Source of the DNA: Psychrobacter nivimaris
Lineage (GTDB): Bacteria; Pseudomonadota; Gammaproteobacteria; Pseudomonadales; Moraxellaceae
Assembly (NCBI RefSeq): GCF_009812035.1
Contig: NZ_VZIZ01000014.1
Coordinates: 115,266 to 179,265 of the forward strand
DNA length: 64,000 nt
Direction of reading: 5' to 3'
The position numbers and the translations under genes are program-made. Below the pieces are notes generated by a model that saw only the letters and a program-made list of their open reading frames with translations, was not told the DNA's origin and did not search any database. Below, one piece after another: positions 1 through 8,935 of this stretch; the stretch's first letter is position 1, and each line of letters opens with the position of its first letter.

Positions 1-1264
1 CTGTAGCGATCAGGAATCTTTTGATAGTGTCATGCAGGTCGTCGGATTTGAGGCAACCAACTGGGGCCTTGGGCCTGATTATGATGGTTACACGCAAACT
101 GAAAACCCGGATATTCCAGGTGGCTATACGTGGCATAACCCTGCATTAGATAACGAAGAAGTGCTTACTGCGGCCTTTGGTGAAGAGCGCATAGCACAAA
201 GAATGCGTGACTACTCTCGTATCATCAGCAGATTGATTGTGGAGCAAACCAATGCTGATATCATTGCATCAACCAAAAGTGCGCTCAATCTTCAAAATAC
301 AATGGGCACTGCGTTAAAAAATAATGCTACCGACTCGCACTCAGCGGTGCTTGAGCGCGCCAATGCTTTAGCATTACATACTCTCGATGATGCGCAGCTT
401 TTTGATACCGAGTCGCGTACTCAGGTTTGGGTAGATGGCTCCCAAAGCTACGTGGATGCTGATGAGGTGCAAGAGGGCATTCGCGCCAATATTGGTCTAT
501 ATGGCGAATATATGGTACAGCCGAGCTGGCGTGTTGGTGCAGGTGTGCAAGCGGCCAATCAAAACAATAACACCGTAGAAAACGGTATTAAAAAAGATAC
601 GAGCTATGGCATTCAAGCCTATTCGTTACTGGGCGGAAAAGACACGGCTTGGTGGAACACCACGTCTCTAAGTCTGTCTAAGCACGATTTAGATGTCAAT
701 AGAACGGTAAAACTAGATGGTAATGACGGCATAAACATTATCAACAATAGCGAACGCGGTGATGCGGATGCCGATGTGTTTAGCGCATACAATGAGCTTG
801 GCTATAATTTCCTTATCAAGAAAAACGTCGCGCATGGTGCATTTTTGGGTCTGAATTACAGTGATACAGATATAGATGGTTATACCAGTGGTAATGCAAA
901 CTCTCGCACTGCGTTAAAGGTTGATAGCACCTCTAGCGAGGCATGGGATTCAGAGCTTGGTTACCAGTTACAATATGGCTTTGATTTGATGGGCACGCCT
1001 GCCAAACTTCAAAGCAAAATCGCTTACGTGCATGTTATCGACGATGGTTTAACCGATAGTTTATCGACAACGTCTTTAGCTGACGGTCAAACAAGAGAGG
1101 TTAGTATCACTCAAGTAGATAAAGATGACGACTATGGACGTTTTGAGCTGAGTGTGAGTAACAAGGTTCATAAAAACGTTTATGCGTATCTGAATGGCGA
1201 TACAACCTTTGCGCGTGACGATAAAGACAGCTCAGTGCAACTAGGCTTGCAATATCAATTTTAA
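1..1264 (+). CDS. Autotransporter, C-terminal part (partial at window edge)
   Basis: The reading frame is open to the left edge of the window, so this is the C-terminal part of a larger protein; the first in-frame ATG, at 32, is probably internal. The last 270 residues or so show the alternating polar/aromatic pattern of an outer-membrane beta barrel (for example the strand IGLYGEYMVQPSWRVGAGVQ) and the protein ends in QYQF. A C-terminal aromatic residue is the usual signal for barrel assembly in autotransporters. The visible passenger piece, including a helical stretch around residues 50-125, is too short to assign an activity; an esterase or protease passenger is possible. A strong terminator follows. 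The barrel and type V secretion assignment is fairly secure; the substrate or activity is unknown. Confidence 0.75.
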   Translation, partial: CSDQESFDSVMQVVGFEATNWGLGPDYDGYTQTENPDIPGGYTWHNPALDNEEVLTAAFGEERIAQRMRDYSRIISRLIVEQTNADIIASTKSALNLQNTMGTALKNNATDSHSAVLERANALALHTLDDAQLFDTESRTQVWVDGSQSYVDADEVQEGIRANIGLYGEYMVQPSWRVGAGVQAANQNNNTVENGIKKDTSYGIQAYSLLGGKDTAWWNTTSLSLSKHDLDVNRTVKLDGNDGINIINNSERGDADADVFSAYNELGYNFLIKKNVAHGAFLGLNYSDTDIDGYTSGNANSRTALKVDSTSSEAWDSELGYQLQYGFDLMGTPAKLQSKIAYVHVIDDGLTDSLSTTSLADGQTREVSITQVDKDDDYGRFELSVSNKVHKNVYAYLNGDTTFARDDKDSSVQLGLQYQF

Positions 1265-1289
1265 ATCTTGATGTGTGAATGTCAGACTG

Positions 1290-1325
1290 CGCTGCTCAAT
1301 AATTCATTTATGAGCAGCGTTTTTT
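1290..1325 (+). terminator. Rho-independent terminator of the autotransporter gene
   Basis: A perfect 9-bp stem (CGCTGCTCA / TGAGCAGCG, 1290-1298 and 1311-1319) with a 12-base loop is followed by six T. Confidence 0.85.
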
Positions 1326-1438
1326 GCTTATGCATGTCAATATATTACTTATAAGGGCGTATTACTGATTGCCGCTACAGTAACCAGATTCAGTAATACC
1401 AATATGTGCAAAATACTAAAAGAATAGGGGTAGCGTAT

Positions 1439-2182
1439 ATGTTTGGCATCATAAAAGACTGGCGTGAACAGCGCATACTAGATAATAGCGAGTTTACCCA
1501 TGCCGATTGGATGCATGCGGCTGAGCGTATCGTGATACTCGATAGATTAAGTGTTGACGAGATAACGCATTTATTCGAGCTCGCGACATTGTTTTTAGCT
1601 GAGAAATCCATCACAGGCGCGCAAGGGTTTGAAATTACCGATACTGTCAGACAGTCTATCGCACTACAAGCGTGCCTGCCAATATTAAACCTAAGTCTCG
1701 ATTGGTATGCTGGTTGGTCATCCATCATCATTTATCCTGGCTCGTACAAGAGTGACAGCACCACGGTAGATGAGTTTGGTATCGTTCACGAAGGCACTCA
1801 GCACCGTAGCGGAGAAGCATGGCTGCGAGGGCCTGTTATTCTTTCATGGAAAGATGCCAAGCACTCAGGCGAACGTGATGGTAATAATGTTGTTATTCAT
1901 GAGTTCGTACATAAACTCGATATGATGAACGGTCGCGCCAATGGTTTTCCACCGATGCAACCTGATATGGATCCTGCAAACTGGACACAAATTATGAGCC
2001 GCGATTTTGAAGATTTTCAAACACATCGCAAGTCAGGGCTTGATCGTTATGGCGCAACCAATCCTGCAGAATTTTTTGCCGTCCTCAGTGAAGTGTTTTT
2101 TGAAACGCCACAAAAGCTGGTTGATGCTTATCCGGATATTTATCAGATTATGGTGAAATTCTTTCGTCAGACGCCGCTATAA
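1439..2182 (+). CDS. mtfA: MtfA-like M90-family zinc metallopeptidase
   Basis: A 247-residue protein with the zincin motif HEFVH followed by KLDMMNGRANG, and a downstream AEFFAVLSEVFFE segment that supplies the third metal-ligand glutamate. This is the signature of the MtfA (Mlc titration factor A, peptidase M90) family. In enterobacteria MtfA binds the glucose repressor Mlc; in this lineage the partner is unknown. An ATG at 1406 lies in frame, but the one at 1439 is preceded by AGGGG at a good distance and starts the family-typical sequence MFGIIKDW. The gene stands alone between the autotransporter terminator and a pseudogene. The family call is firm; the regulatory role is inferred. Confidence 0.88.
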   Translation: MFGIIKDWREQRILDNSEFTHADWMHAAERIVILDRLSVDEITHLFELATLFLAEKSITGAQGFEITDTVRQSIALQACLPILNLSLDWYAGWSSIIIYPGSYKSDSTTVDEFGIVHEGTQHRSGEAWLRGPVILSWKDAKHSGERDGNNVVIHEFVHKLDMMNGRANGFPPMQPDMDPANWTQIMSRDFEDFQTHRKSGLDRYGATNPAEFFAVLSEVFFETPQKLVDAYPDIYQIMVKFFRQTPL

Positions 2183-2256
2183 ATGATATTTATAGAGATG
2201 GTGATAGTAAGCTGTATTCAAGACAGCATAAGCATATTGGAATTGGGGAAGCTGAG

Positions 2257-2770
2257 GTGACTAACACTATAAGTGATAATGTGGCAAAAGTAGAAATCTA
2301 TGAAAGTGCTGATGGAAAGGCGCAAGTGGATGTACGTTTTGAGCAAGAGATTGTCTGGCTGTTATAAGCACAAATGACTGAGTTGTTTGGTCGTGATCAA
2401 TCAGTAATTTCTCGTCATATCGCCAATGCCATAAAAGATGAAGAAATCGCTGAAAAAAGCAATATACAAAAAATGCATATTGCAAATTCAAACCGTCCGG
2501 TGATTTTTTATGACTTAGATGTGGTTATATAAGTAGGCTAACGAATCAAATCTCCTCAAGGCGTGCAATTTAGGCGTTGGGCAACGCAGCGACTACGTGA
2601 ATACTTAGTACAAGGCTATACGCTCAATCAACAGCGCTTCTACAAAAACTCAAGCGAGCTACAACAAGCGCTAAAATTAATCAAAAAAACCGCACAAAGT
2701 CCCGAGCTTAGAACTGACAAAGCTTGTCATCAAAAACTATACCAAAGACCATGTAGTACAAGCTGCTATA
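2257..2770 (+). pseudogene. rhuM: Decayed RhuM-family (virulence RhuM / Fic-associated) gene
   Basis: Reading from GTG 2257 gives VEIYESADGKAQVDVRFEQE, then AQMTELFGRDQSVISRHI, SNIQKMHIANSNRPVIFYDLDVV and SPQGVQFRRWATQRLREYLV. This is the conserved body of RhuM proteins. The frame carries TAA stops at 2365, 2530 and 2539, at positions where the family has sense codons. Past about 2720 the similarity moves to another frame (LVIKNYTK) and ends. RhuM genes normally encode about 330 residues and are often on genomic islands. This copy is clearly dead. Only the stretch after 2563 looks like an ORF on its own, and it should not be annotated as a gene. Confidence 0.85.
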
Positions 2771-2867
2771 TATATTCTCGAATACATATAGCATTTATAA
2801 GCAAATAGAGTAGGCTGCCAATTTAAACAAGTCTTATAAAAGTTGTCGGGCAATCTTTCTCTACATC

Positions 2868-3536
2868 TTAAACCGTCCATTGGTCATTAATAATGGCCAC
2901 CAGGTAACGCTTGCCTTGATACTCATCAAATACTAAGCGCAGTACCCGCCAGTCCATACCATCATACTCATCCGTGCCTTTATAATAAAACTCTACAACG
3001 TCTGACGCTGGGTATATTTCTTTTAAATTATTGATAGAATTACCATTATTTTTGAATTCATTGACATTGATACTAGCATTGTTGAAATTTTTACCATCCA
3101 CCCAAGCACCTAAATAAGTAGGTAACGGCATGACCTGAAGATCGCCAGTACCGTCTTTTTCGCCCCAAGTAAATTGAATGTTGGACTGCTGTAAATACTG
3201 TGCAAATTGCCCGCGGCTAAAGACTTTATCTGACTCAGGCCGTACATAAGCGTACATCGAAAAACGAACACCACGTGTTGGATGGATGTCATTAGTGATT
3301 CTAGAAAAGTCCTTATTTGCCAGTGCGCGCTGTATACGTAACGCTTGCTGCCTGAGGGTTTGCTGACTGATATCAGCATTACTAGGTGTTGATGAGCTAC
3401 TGGTTGGCTGAGATACAATAGCTTCGCTGGACTCAGAAGCAGACTGACAACCCGTCGCAGCTAGCGTAAATAATAGAAGGCTGCTAGAGGCTAATGTCGC
3501 AGATTTTTCCTTAAAAAAAGCAGGTAATGTCATCAT
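2868..3536 (-). CDS. Putative lipoprotein of unknown function
   Basis: Starting at the MM pair at 3536, preceded by AAGGATG, the product has 222 residues. It opens with a short basic/hydrophobic signal ending LAATGC at about residues 25-30, which fits a lipoprotein signal peptidase II site. A Ser-rich linker follows, then a domain rich in aromatic residues (WGEKDGTGD, YKGTDEYDGMDWR) ending in INDQWTV. The open frame continues upstream to 3776, but that part is a poor candidate for coding and overlaps the divergent gene. I do not recognise a family. It lies tail-on to the rhuM remnant and diverges from the secreted protein at 3739. Confidence 0.75.
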   Translation of the reverse strand: MMTLPAFFKEKSATLASSSLLLFTLAATGCQSASESSEAIVSQPTSSSSTPSNADISQQTLRQQALRIQRALANKDFSRITNDIHPTRGVRFSMYAYVRPESDKVFSRGQFAQYLQQSNIQFTWGEKDGTGDLQVMPLPTYLGAWVDGKNFNNASINVNEFKNNGNSINNLKEIYPASDVVEFYYKGTDEYDGMDWRVLRLVFDEYQGKRYLVAIINDQWTV

Positions 3537-3738
3537 AAAATCATCCTTAGCACAGTTATTAGCGAAAGAAACATCACTATAAATTGTCATGGGAACCAGT
3601 AAAAAATACCACAAAAGCGCTATGTAATAGATATTTTGGTAAGTAAACCTGAATGATACGATAATACAGCAGAGTCCGAATATAGGTATGATGTAATAGT
3701 CGGTAACACTTATGGGACAAAAGCTCGCAGAGAATAAG

Positions 3739-4230
3739 ATGCCAACATATAAATCGCTGACATTACTATTGACCATAGGACTGATGACTGTCGGTCACGC
3801 TATAGCGGATGTATCAACAGTAGATCAGAAACAAAATGCCATGGCTGATATAAAGATTGCGACCATCACGAAAATGTACCAACAAGATATTGATGATCAA
3901 GGTATGAGTAATCCTGTCGTGCTGCAGCAATACGCAGATGCTGACTTGCAAGCAGCGATGCAACTTGAGCAAGAATATTTTGAGAAAACTCAGACGTCCT
4001 GCAATATAGATTATGATGTGCTTTGGAGTTCGCAAGATCCTGACTATACGCAAGACAAAAAGTTTTCAATAACTGATCAAGGATTGGTTCAGGTTAGCTT
4101 GGCACAAGGTAGCGATGTTTATTATGAGCTGTCATGTGATGACAATGATAAAAATTGCCAAGTTGCAGATGTGGTTTTAGATCAGGATGGTAAAACGTTG
4201 CGTCAGCATTTACTTGAAACTTGTCGTTAG
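3739..4230 (+). CDS. Small secreted protein of unknown function
   Basis: The frame opens at 3712. The start at 3739 (MPTYKSLTLLLTIGL) gives a textbook Sec signal peptide with likely cleavage after AIA, so I prefer it; the mature protein is about 140 residues. It has three or four cysteines (TSCNIDY, ELSCDDNDKNCQ, LLETC), consistent with periplasmic disulfides, and is acidic. No family recognised. It is transcribed divergently from the lipoprotein gene. Confidence 0.7.
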   Translation: MPTYKSLTLLLTIGLMTVGHAIADVSTVDQKQNAMADIKIATITKMYQQDIDDQGMSNPVVLQQYADADLQAAMQLEQEYFEKTQTSCNIDYDVLWSSQDPDYTQDKKFSITDQGLVQVSLAQGSDVYYELSCDDNDKNCQVADVVLDQDGKTLRQHLLETCR

Positions 4231-5536
4231 TAAAAGTCTATAACTAATATTAAATCCGATCTAAGGCACAAGAATGACATGGTATAAATAGTTTTTCGCC
4301 TAACTGCTAAAACCATTGGTTTGTTTTCGCATAATGTATATTATGTTAAATTAAGTCTATTAGGTCGTAGGCTTAAGCCTTACTAACTATAGAATCATGA
4401 CGATCATGCGTTTCTAATACTGCTAGGTATAAACATACTACCAAACTATTTAGCTCTCACCGACTAACTCTGTCCTGTTAATTCAACCGAATCTTTTGGA
4501 TCATAGCTCACATCTGTTAAGGTTTATTCTTCATAGTTTTCATGGATGCGCATTTCATCAGTCAATTTTAACTTTTGCTAAATGGTAAAACTTGAACTCA
4601 CTCTATAACTGGTTATCAATGCTCTATGCTTCGCTAAAATACTAATGGCTATGTCCAAATGTGTTATTAGCTTTGTATTCGATATCATCATGGCTATTCA
4701 TCTGCGATATTTTATTTAGCACCTATGTCCGCTAATGAAATCTTTGATATAGCTATGCTAGAAGCCTATTTTCGATAACCATCATTTGTATGGTTTGATA
4801 TCCTCTAGTATTGCCAAAATAGATTAAATTGCAAAAAATCAGCCAAACGGTATAACTCCTTCGAATACTTCTAATTTTATCTAGCCTTCAAACGCTATAC
4901 CCAAGTCATCACGTATAACCTTTTAAATTTAAATCATAGACAGACTGTTAAATCATTAGAACTGACGCTATTTATTCTTGCAGAGTGATGAATTTTATCT
5001 ACCTATAAACAGTAGCCCTCTATTTATTGTTACCAAGCTATTTTTAAGATGAATGAGCTATCTATTGATATTTTTTAATATATTTAGCCTGTCGTTATAT
5101 ATTTTCTATAAACCCCTCAAAATTGGTGCATTCTAAATTTGCACAGAACAGTACTATGACCCTGATTTTTATATTCTGTGCGAGTACAGGAGCATGTGTT
5201 TTGTAGAGAATATGCTCAACTCCTTGCCGAATCAATCATGGAAACGATAATCGCATTTAACTATGTATCGAAATAACTGGTAGAAATGCCGTGTAACCCA
5301 TTCAGCGTATGGCCTACTCACTATTTGGCCACTATGCTATAATTATCCCCAAGTGAACCTTGGGGATAATTTAGTGTTAAATTCATTATTATATAAGGTT
5401 TTACTAAAACTACTAACGAATACCAGTGTCCATGACAGTGTCCAATACTTCTATATTTTCTGCAGAATAGACTTTTTATAAGTCATCAATCATAAACCTA
5501 TCATTAACCTTAATTATCATATGACGGATATACATT
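4231..5536. other. AT-rich gene-free stretch before the integrase
   Basis: About 1.3 kb with frequent stops in all six frames and no reading frame that resembles a protein. I see no tRNA cloverleaf or CRISPR repeat. Visible structure is limited to a 12-bp palindrome (AGGCTTAAGCCT, 4369-4380) and the perfect 13-bp inverted repeat at 5341-5371. It may be decayed mobile DNA linked to the integrase, or its attachment and regulatory region. Confidence 0.5.
5341..5371. repeat. Perfect 13-bp inverted repeat upstream of the integrase
   Basis: AATTATCCCCAAG and CTTGGGGATAATT are separated by TGAAC. It lies 165 bases before the integrase start and could be an operator, an integrase arm-type site or a hairpin terminator. 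The sequence does not decide among these. Confidence 0.6.
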
Positions 5537-6802
5537 ATGGCTATCGACACTGCAAACGATATCAATAAGCTCGAATGCCGAGACAAAGATTATTCTGTCA
5601 GTGTCTCAGGTGTAGCTGGCTTAAGTCTTCGTATTTATCCAAATGGCAAAAAGGAATACTACTTACGTTACTCCCATCCGCATATCGAGGGCAAACGCCC
5701 TAGGATGATGTTGGGTAAGATTGAGGATGTCAGTCTCCATGAGGTTAAGTATAAAGCAGACACCATTCTTGATATGGTTGCCAAAGGCTCTGACCCTAAA
5801 GCTATCCAGCAAAAAGAGCAAACCAATAAATATACTCACCTAAAAAATGTACCATTTTCTGAGATTGCAAAAGCATGGCGAGAACACAAAACATCGGGTC
5901 GCAATCAAAGTAAATCTAAAAAACCGTCATACAGTGAGTCAACCCTTAAGTTCTGGGATTTATGTCTAGGATATATGTGCCAAGAAATTGGTGATTTAAG
6001 AATGGACGATATCACCAGTGAGATGATACTGAGTGTGTGTGAGTCTATCCAAAACAATGAAAATCAAGCGACTTTCGTTGGTGCGAGCACTCGGTTATAC
6101 ACTGAAAAAGTATTTTCATTTGCTGTTGCTCGAGGGTTGTGCGATAGAAATGTGGCAATTGATACCCGTGGTGAGCTTGCACCTGCCAATTCAGGCAATC
6201 ACTTGCCAGCCATCACCAAACCAGATCAGTTTGCGACGCTTCTAAAAGATATGTCTGATTTTAGAGGTGCAAGTAAGATCACATTAGAGGCGATGAACTT
6301 ATTGCCTTATGTATTTGTGCGTAGTATCGATCTGCGCTCGATGCGTTGGGATGACATCGATTGGGACAATAATACATGGGCATTCTCCCCGACCAAAGGC
6401 GAAGGTCGTGACGATATGGTCTCGCACTTAGTTGTTCCCTTGGCCACGCAAGTGATTTCTCGATTACGAAACATTCAGTCAATTACTGGGCATAAGGAAT
6501 ATGTATTTGCGTCGATGCGCGGTTCAAGCAATGCTTATATTAGTAAAGCGACGTTGGTACAGATATTCCACCGGCTTGGATACAAAGACGTGCAATGTGC
6601 GCATGGATTTCGAGCATCGGCTAAAACCTTGCTTATGGAACAGTCTGAGCTACGCTATTCTGACATCGTCACAGAATTACAACTGGGTCATCGTATCAAA
6701 GACACACATGGCGGGGCTTACAACAGACTTGATGAAATCGATACTAGGGTACAGATGATGCAAGATTGGGCAGATTATATAGATGAGCTTCGGAGTCGTT
6801 AG
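5537..6802 (+). CDS. P4-type tyrosine recombinase / integrase
   Basis: A 421-residue site-specific recombinase. The N-terminal 90 residues (GVAGLSLRIYPNGKKEYYLRY...RMMLGKIEDVSLHEV) form the arm-binding DUF4102-like domain of P4-type integrases; residues 105-215 are the core-binding SAM-like domain. The catalytic domain retains Arg262 (FVRSIDLR), His356 and Arg359 (HGFRAS), His385 (LGHR) and the nucleophile Tyr395 (GGAYNR), so it should be active. Such enzymes integrate islands next to tRNA or other genes. Here no cargo follows: the next gene, 42 bases downstream, is the convergent regulator of hydroxyproline use. The element may therefore lie in the gene-free region to the left or have been largely lost. 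Confidence 0.92.
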   Translation: MAIDTANDINKLECRDKDYSVSVSGVAGLSLRIYPNGKKEYYLRYSHPHIEGKRPRMMLGKIEDVSLHEVKYKADTILDMVAKGSDPKAIQQKEQTNKYTHLKNVPFSEIAKAWREHKTSGRNQSKSKKPSYSESTLKFWDLCLGYMCQEIGDLRMDDITSEMILSVCESIQNNENQATFVGASTRLYTEKVFSFAVARGLCDRNVAIDTRGELAPANSGNHLPAITKPDQFATLLKDMSDFRGASKITLEAMNLLPYVFVRSIDLRSMRWDDIDWDNNTWAFSPTKGEGRDDMVSHLVVPLATQVISRLRNIQSITGHKEYVFASMRGSSNAYISKATLVQIFHRLGYKDVQCAHGFRASAKTLLMEQSELRYSDIVTELQLGHRIKDTHGGAYNRLDEIDTRVQMMQDWADYIDELRSR

Positions 6803-6844
6803 AGAGTTATTTTAGAGTCAAAAACCATATTTTTTTGCACTTAT

Positions 6845-7663
6845 TTATGGCTCTTTGAAATGTATTTTACGGAAGTTCACAGGAGACATGCCAGTAAACT
6901 GCTTAAACTGTCGACTAAAGGCGCTATGATCACCGTATCCACAGTTTAAGGAGACTTGAGTTACTGTTAGCTTATGATTCGCTAATAGTCGAATGGCATG
7001 CTCTAAGCGCATTTTTTGTACAAACTGAATGGGTGACATATTGAGCACTGCTTTGAAGGTACGCTCCAATTGCGATTGACTAAGATTTGCCAATTTCGCC
7101 AATTGACCAATATTAATTTTTTGATCAAGATTGTCTCGTACGTATTGATCTACGCTTGCCAATCGAGCGTGTTTGCGTAATATCCGCTCGTTATCTTCAT
7201 CAATATCTACTGATATACCTACCATTGCTACAATATGATTTTTTACATCATAGACGGGGATTTTTTGCGTGATACACCATCCCAGCTGTCCTGATGCATA
7301 GCTATGAAGTTCTAGTTTATCAATAATCTCCCTGCCTTCCTTTAATACTCTTAAATCCTGATTGAGATAATCCTTGCCTTGAGACTTCAAAAATACTTGC
7401 TCTGTAGTCAGTCCTATCAGTGCTTTTTTGTTCTTAAGCCCGCTACGTCTAATGAGCGTTTTACTGACTATTCGATAGCATGCTTGATCATCTTTAACAA
7501 AAAACACCACATTTTTCATAGTGTCAAACAAAGGCATCAATAACGATATATTGCCAACAAACTCAGCAAAATTGGCTGGTTGATAAGTCTGTAGATGTTT
7601 TGACAGTTGTTTTGTAGGTGTTTCTAATACTAACGGCCGCATCGGTATATTCCCATATAGCAT
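6845..7663 (-). CDS. PAS-AraC transcriptional regulator of hydroxyproline catabolism
   Basis: A 272-residue regulator. Residues about 40-160 form a PAS-like sensor domain (FDTMKNVVFFVKDD, then VYDVKNHIVAMVGISVDID). Residues about 170-270 form an AraC-type double helix-turn-helix (INIGQLAKLANLSQSQLERTFK and CGYGDHSAFSRQFKQFTGMSP). It is divergent from the hydroxyproline genes across about 210 bases, which strongly suggests that it controls them, probably in response to hydroxyproline or an intermediate. Start choice is uncertain: ATG 7663 has only a weak ribosome site, and ATG 7642 is an alternative. The domain call is firm and the target is inferred from position. Confidence 0.88.
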   Translation of the reverse strand: MLYGNIPMRPLVLETPTKQLSKHLQTYQPANFAEFVGNISLLMPLFDTMKNVVFFVKDDQACYRIVSKTLIRRSGLKNKKALIGLTTEQVFLKSQGKDYLNQDLRVLKEGREIIDKLELHSYASGQLGWCITQKIPVYDVKNHIVAMVGISVDIDEDNERILRKHARLASVDQYVRDNLDQKINIGQLAKLANLSQSQLERTFKAVLNMSPIQFVQKMRLEHAIRLLANHKLTVTQVSLNCGYGDHSAFSRQFKQFTGMSPVNFRKIHFKEP

Positions 7664-7756
7664 CTCAAGCTTGTCGTTGAGCTTTTCAGGTATTTTAGGG
7701 TGCTACACCATATTTATACTCCTAAATATCCTTATAACCTGTGCAGAAATGCGCAT

Positions 7757-7833
7757 TTATTCATATAAAAACATCAAGACTGCTTTTCTGAAAAACGTCA
7801 TTCTATATTTACGCTTTGTTCATTTATGAATAA
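7757..7833. promoter_or_regulatory. Possible operator in the divergent hydroxyproline promoter region
   Basis: Inverted 8-mers TTATTCAT (7757-7764) and ATGAATAA (7826-7833) lie in the intergenic region between the AraC-type regulator and the epimerase. This is suggestive only; AT-rich DNA yields such pairs by chance. Confidence 0.25.
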
Positions 7834-7876
7834 TGCTAACAGTATATTAACTCACGGATGAATCAGGTAGGCAGTC

Positions 7877-8866
7877 ATGTTTGATACGCTTTTCACTCTT
7901 AAGATTATTGATTCGCATACTGGCGGTGAACCTACTCGTATGGTGTATGAAGGATTTCCTGAGCTTAGTGGGCAATCTATTCAAGAAAAACTTCAAGACT
8001 TCAAACAGAATTTCGATCATTTACGTCAAAGTATTATCCTAGAACCTCGTGGTAATGACGTGCTTGTCGGAGCGCTTTTGTGCCCGCCTTCTGATCCTCG
8101 TGCCACGGCTGGCGTGATCTTCTTTAATAATCATGGCTATTTAGGTATGTGTGGCCATGGCACTATCGGCGTTATTGCATCTCTAGCTTATCAACAAAAG
8201 ATAACCGCTGGTGATCACTATCTAGAAACAAGCGTAGGCCTAGTTAAAGCAACCTTGCATGATGATGGTAGTTGTAGCGTCCAAAATGTCCCCTCTTATC
8301 GCTACCAAAAACAAGTAGAAGTTCAAGTACCCAATATCGGTCCTATCTATGGAGATATTGCTTGGGGTGGTAATTGGTTTTTCTTAGTCAACGATCATAA
8401 GCAAGCTATTGAAGCCAATAATGTTGAGGCGCTTACTCAATTTAGCATACAGATTAAGGAAGCACTTCATAAGTCTGGAATTATGGGTGCTAACAATGGC
8501 GAAATTGATCATATAGAACTGTTTGGCAAGAGCGATCTCACCGGCACTAACAGCAAAAACTTCGTATTATGCCCTGGATCTGCCTACGATCGCTCTCCTT
8601 GTGGTACTGGAACCAGTGCCAAATTGGCTTGCTTAGCCGCCGACAATGTACTCGCACCTGGTGAGACTTGGTATCAGCAAAGCATCATTGGCAGTGTCTT
8701 TAGTGCCAGCTATCAGCCTATTGATGTGCTTAGTAATCATAACCCTCTTCATAACCACCCTATCAATACTATTATCCCCACGATCCGAGGGTACGCCTAC
8801 GTATGTGCAGAGACCTCTCTCATCGTTCAAGACAGCGATCCATTCAAATGGGGTATTTCTTTATAA
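7877..8866 (+). CDS. 4-hydroxyproline 2-epimerase (proline racemase family)
   Basis: A 329-residue cytoplasmic enzyme expected to convert trans-4-hydroxy-L-proline to cis-4-hydroxy-D-proline. It has both catalytic cysteines of the two-base mechanism: Cys92 in MCGHGTIG and Cys242 in [12 protein letters not shown]. The Cys/Cys pair separates it from the trans-3-hydroxyproline dehydratases, which have Thr in the second position. The N-terminal [13 protein letters not shown] is characteristic. It heads a co-directional set of dehydrogenase, deaminase, semialdehyde dehydrogenase and transporter, which supports the hydroxyproline substrate over proline. Named lhpA or hypE in other bacteria. Confidence 0.93.
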   Translation: MFDTLFTLKIIDSHTGGEPTRMVYEGFPELSGQSIQEKLQDFKQNFDHLRQSIILEPRGNDVLVGALLCPPSDPRATAGVIFFNNHGYLGMCGHGTIGVIASLAYQQKITAGDHYLETSVGLVKATLHDDGSCSVQNVPSYRYQKQVEVQVPNIGPIYGDIAWGGNWFFLVNDHKQAIEANNVEALTQFSIQIKEALHKSGIMGANNGEIDHIELFGKSDLTGTNSKNFVLCPGSAYDRSPCGTGTSAKLACLAADNVLAPGETWYQQSIIGSVFSASYQPIDVLSNHNPLHNHPINTIIPTIRGYAYVCAETSLIVQDSDPFKWGISL

Positions 8867-8935
8867 ATACCCGTTTGTATGGCTTCTAGAACGCAACCAA
8901 TCACTGCTCAGTAAGGTCAGAAAAGCGAGAGTCTC

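Noticed and set aside
2563..2808. Stand-alone 81-residue gene
   Set aside because: It is the C-terminal remnant of the rhuM pseudogene, in the same frame as the upstream part and lacking a natural start.
3537..3776. N-terminal extension of the lipoprotein gene
   Set aside because: It would bury the lipoprotein signal about 80 residues inside the protein and overlap the divergent gene.
4369..4380. 12-bp palindrome AGGCTTAAGCCT as a regulatory site
   Set aside because: Isolated in AT-rich gene-free DNA with no second copy or neighbouring promoter seen.
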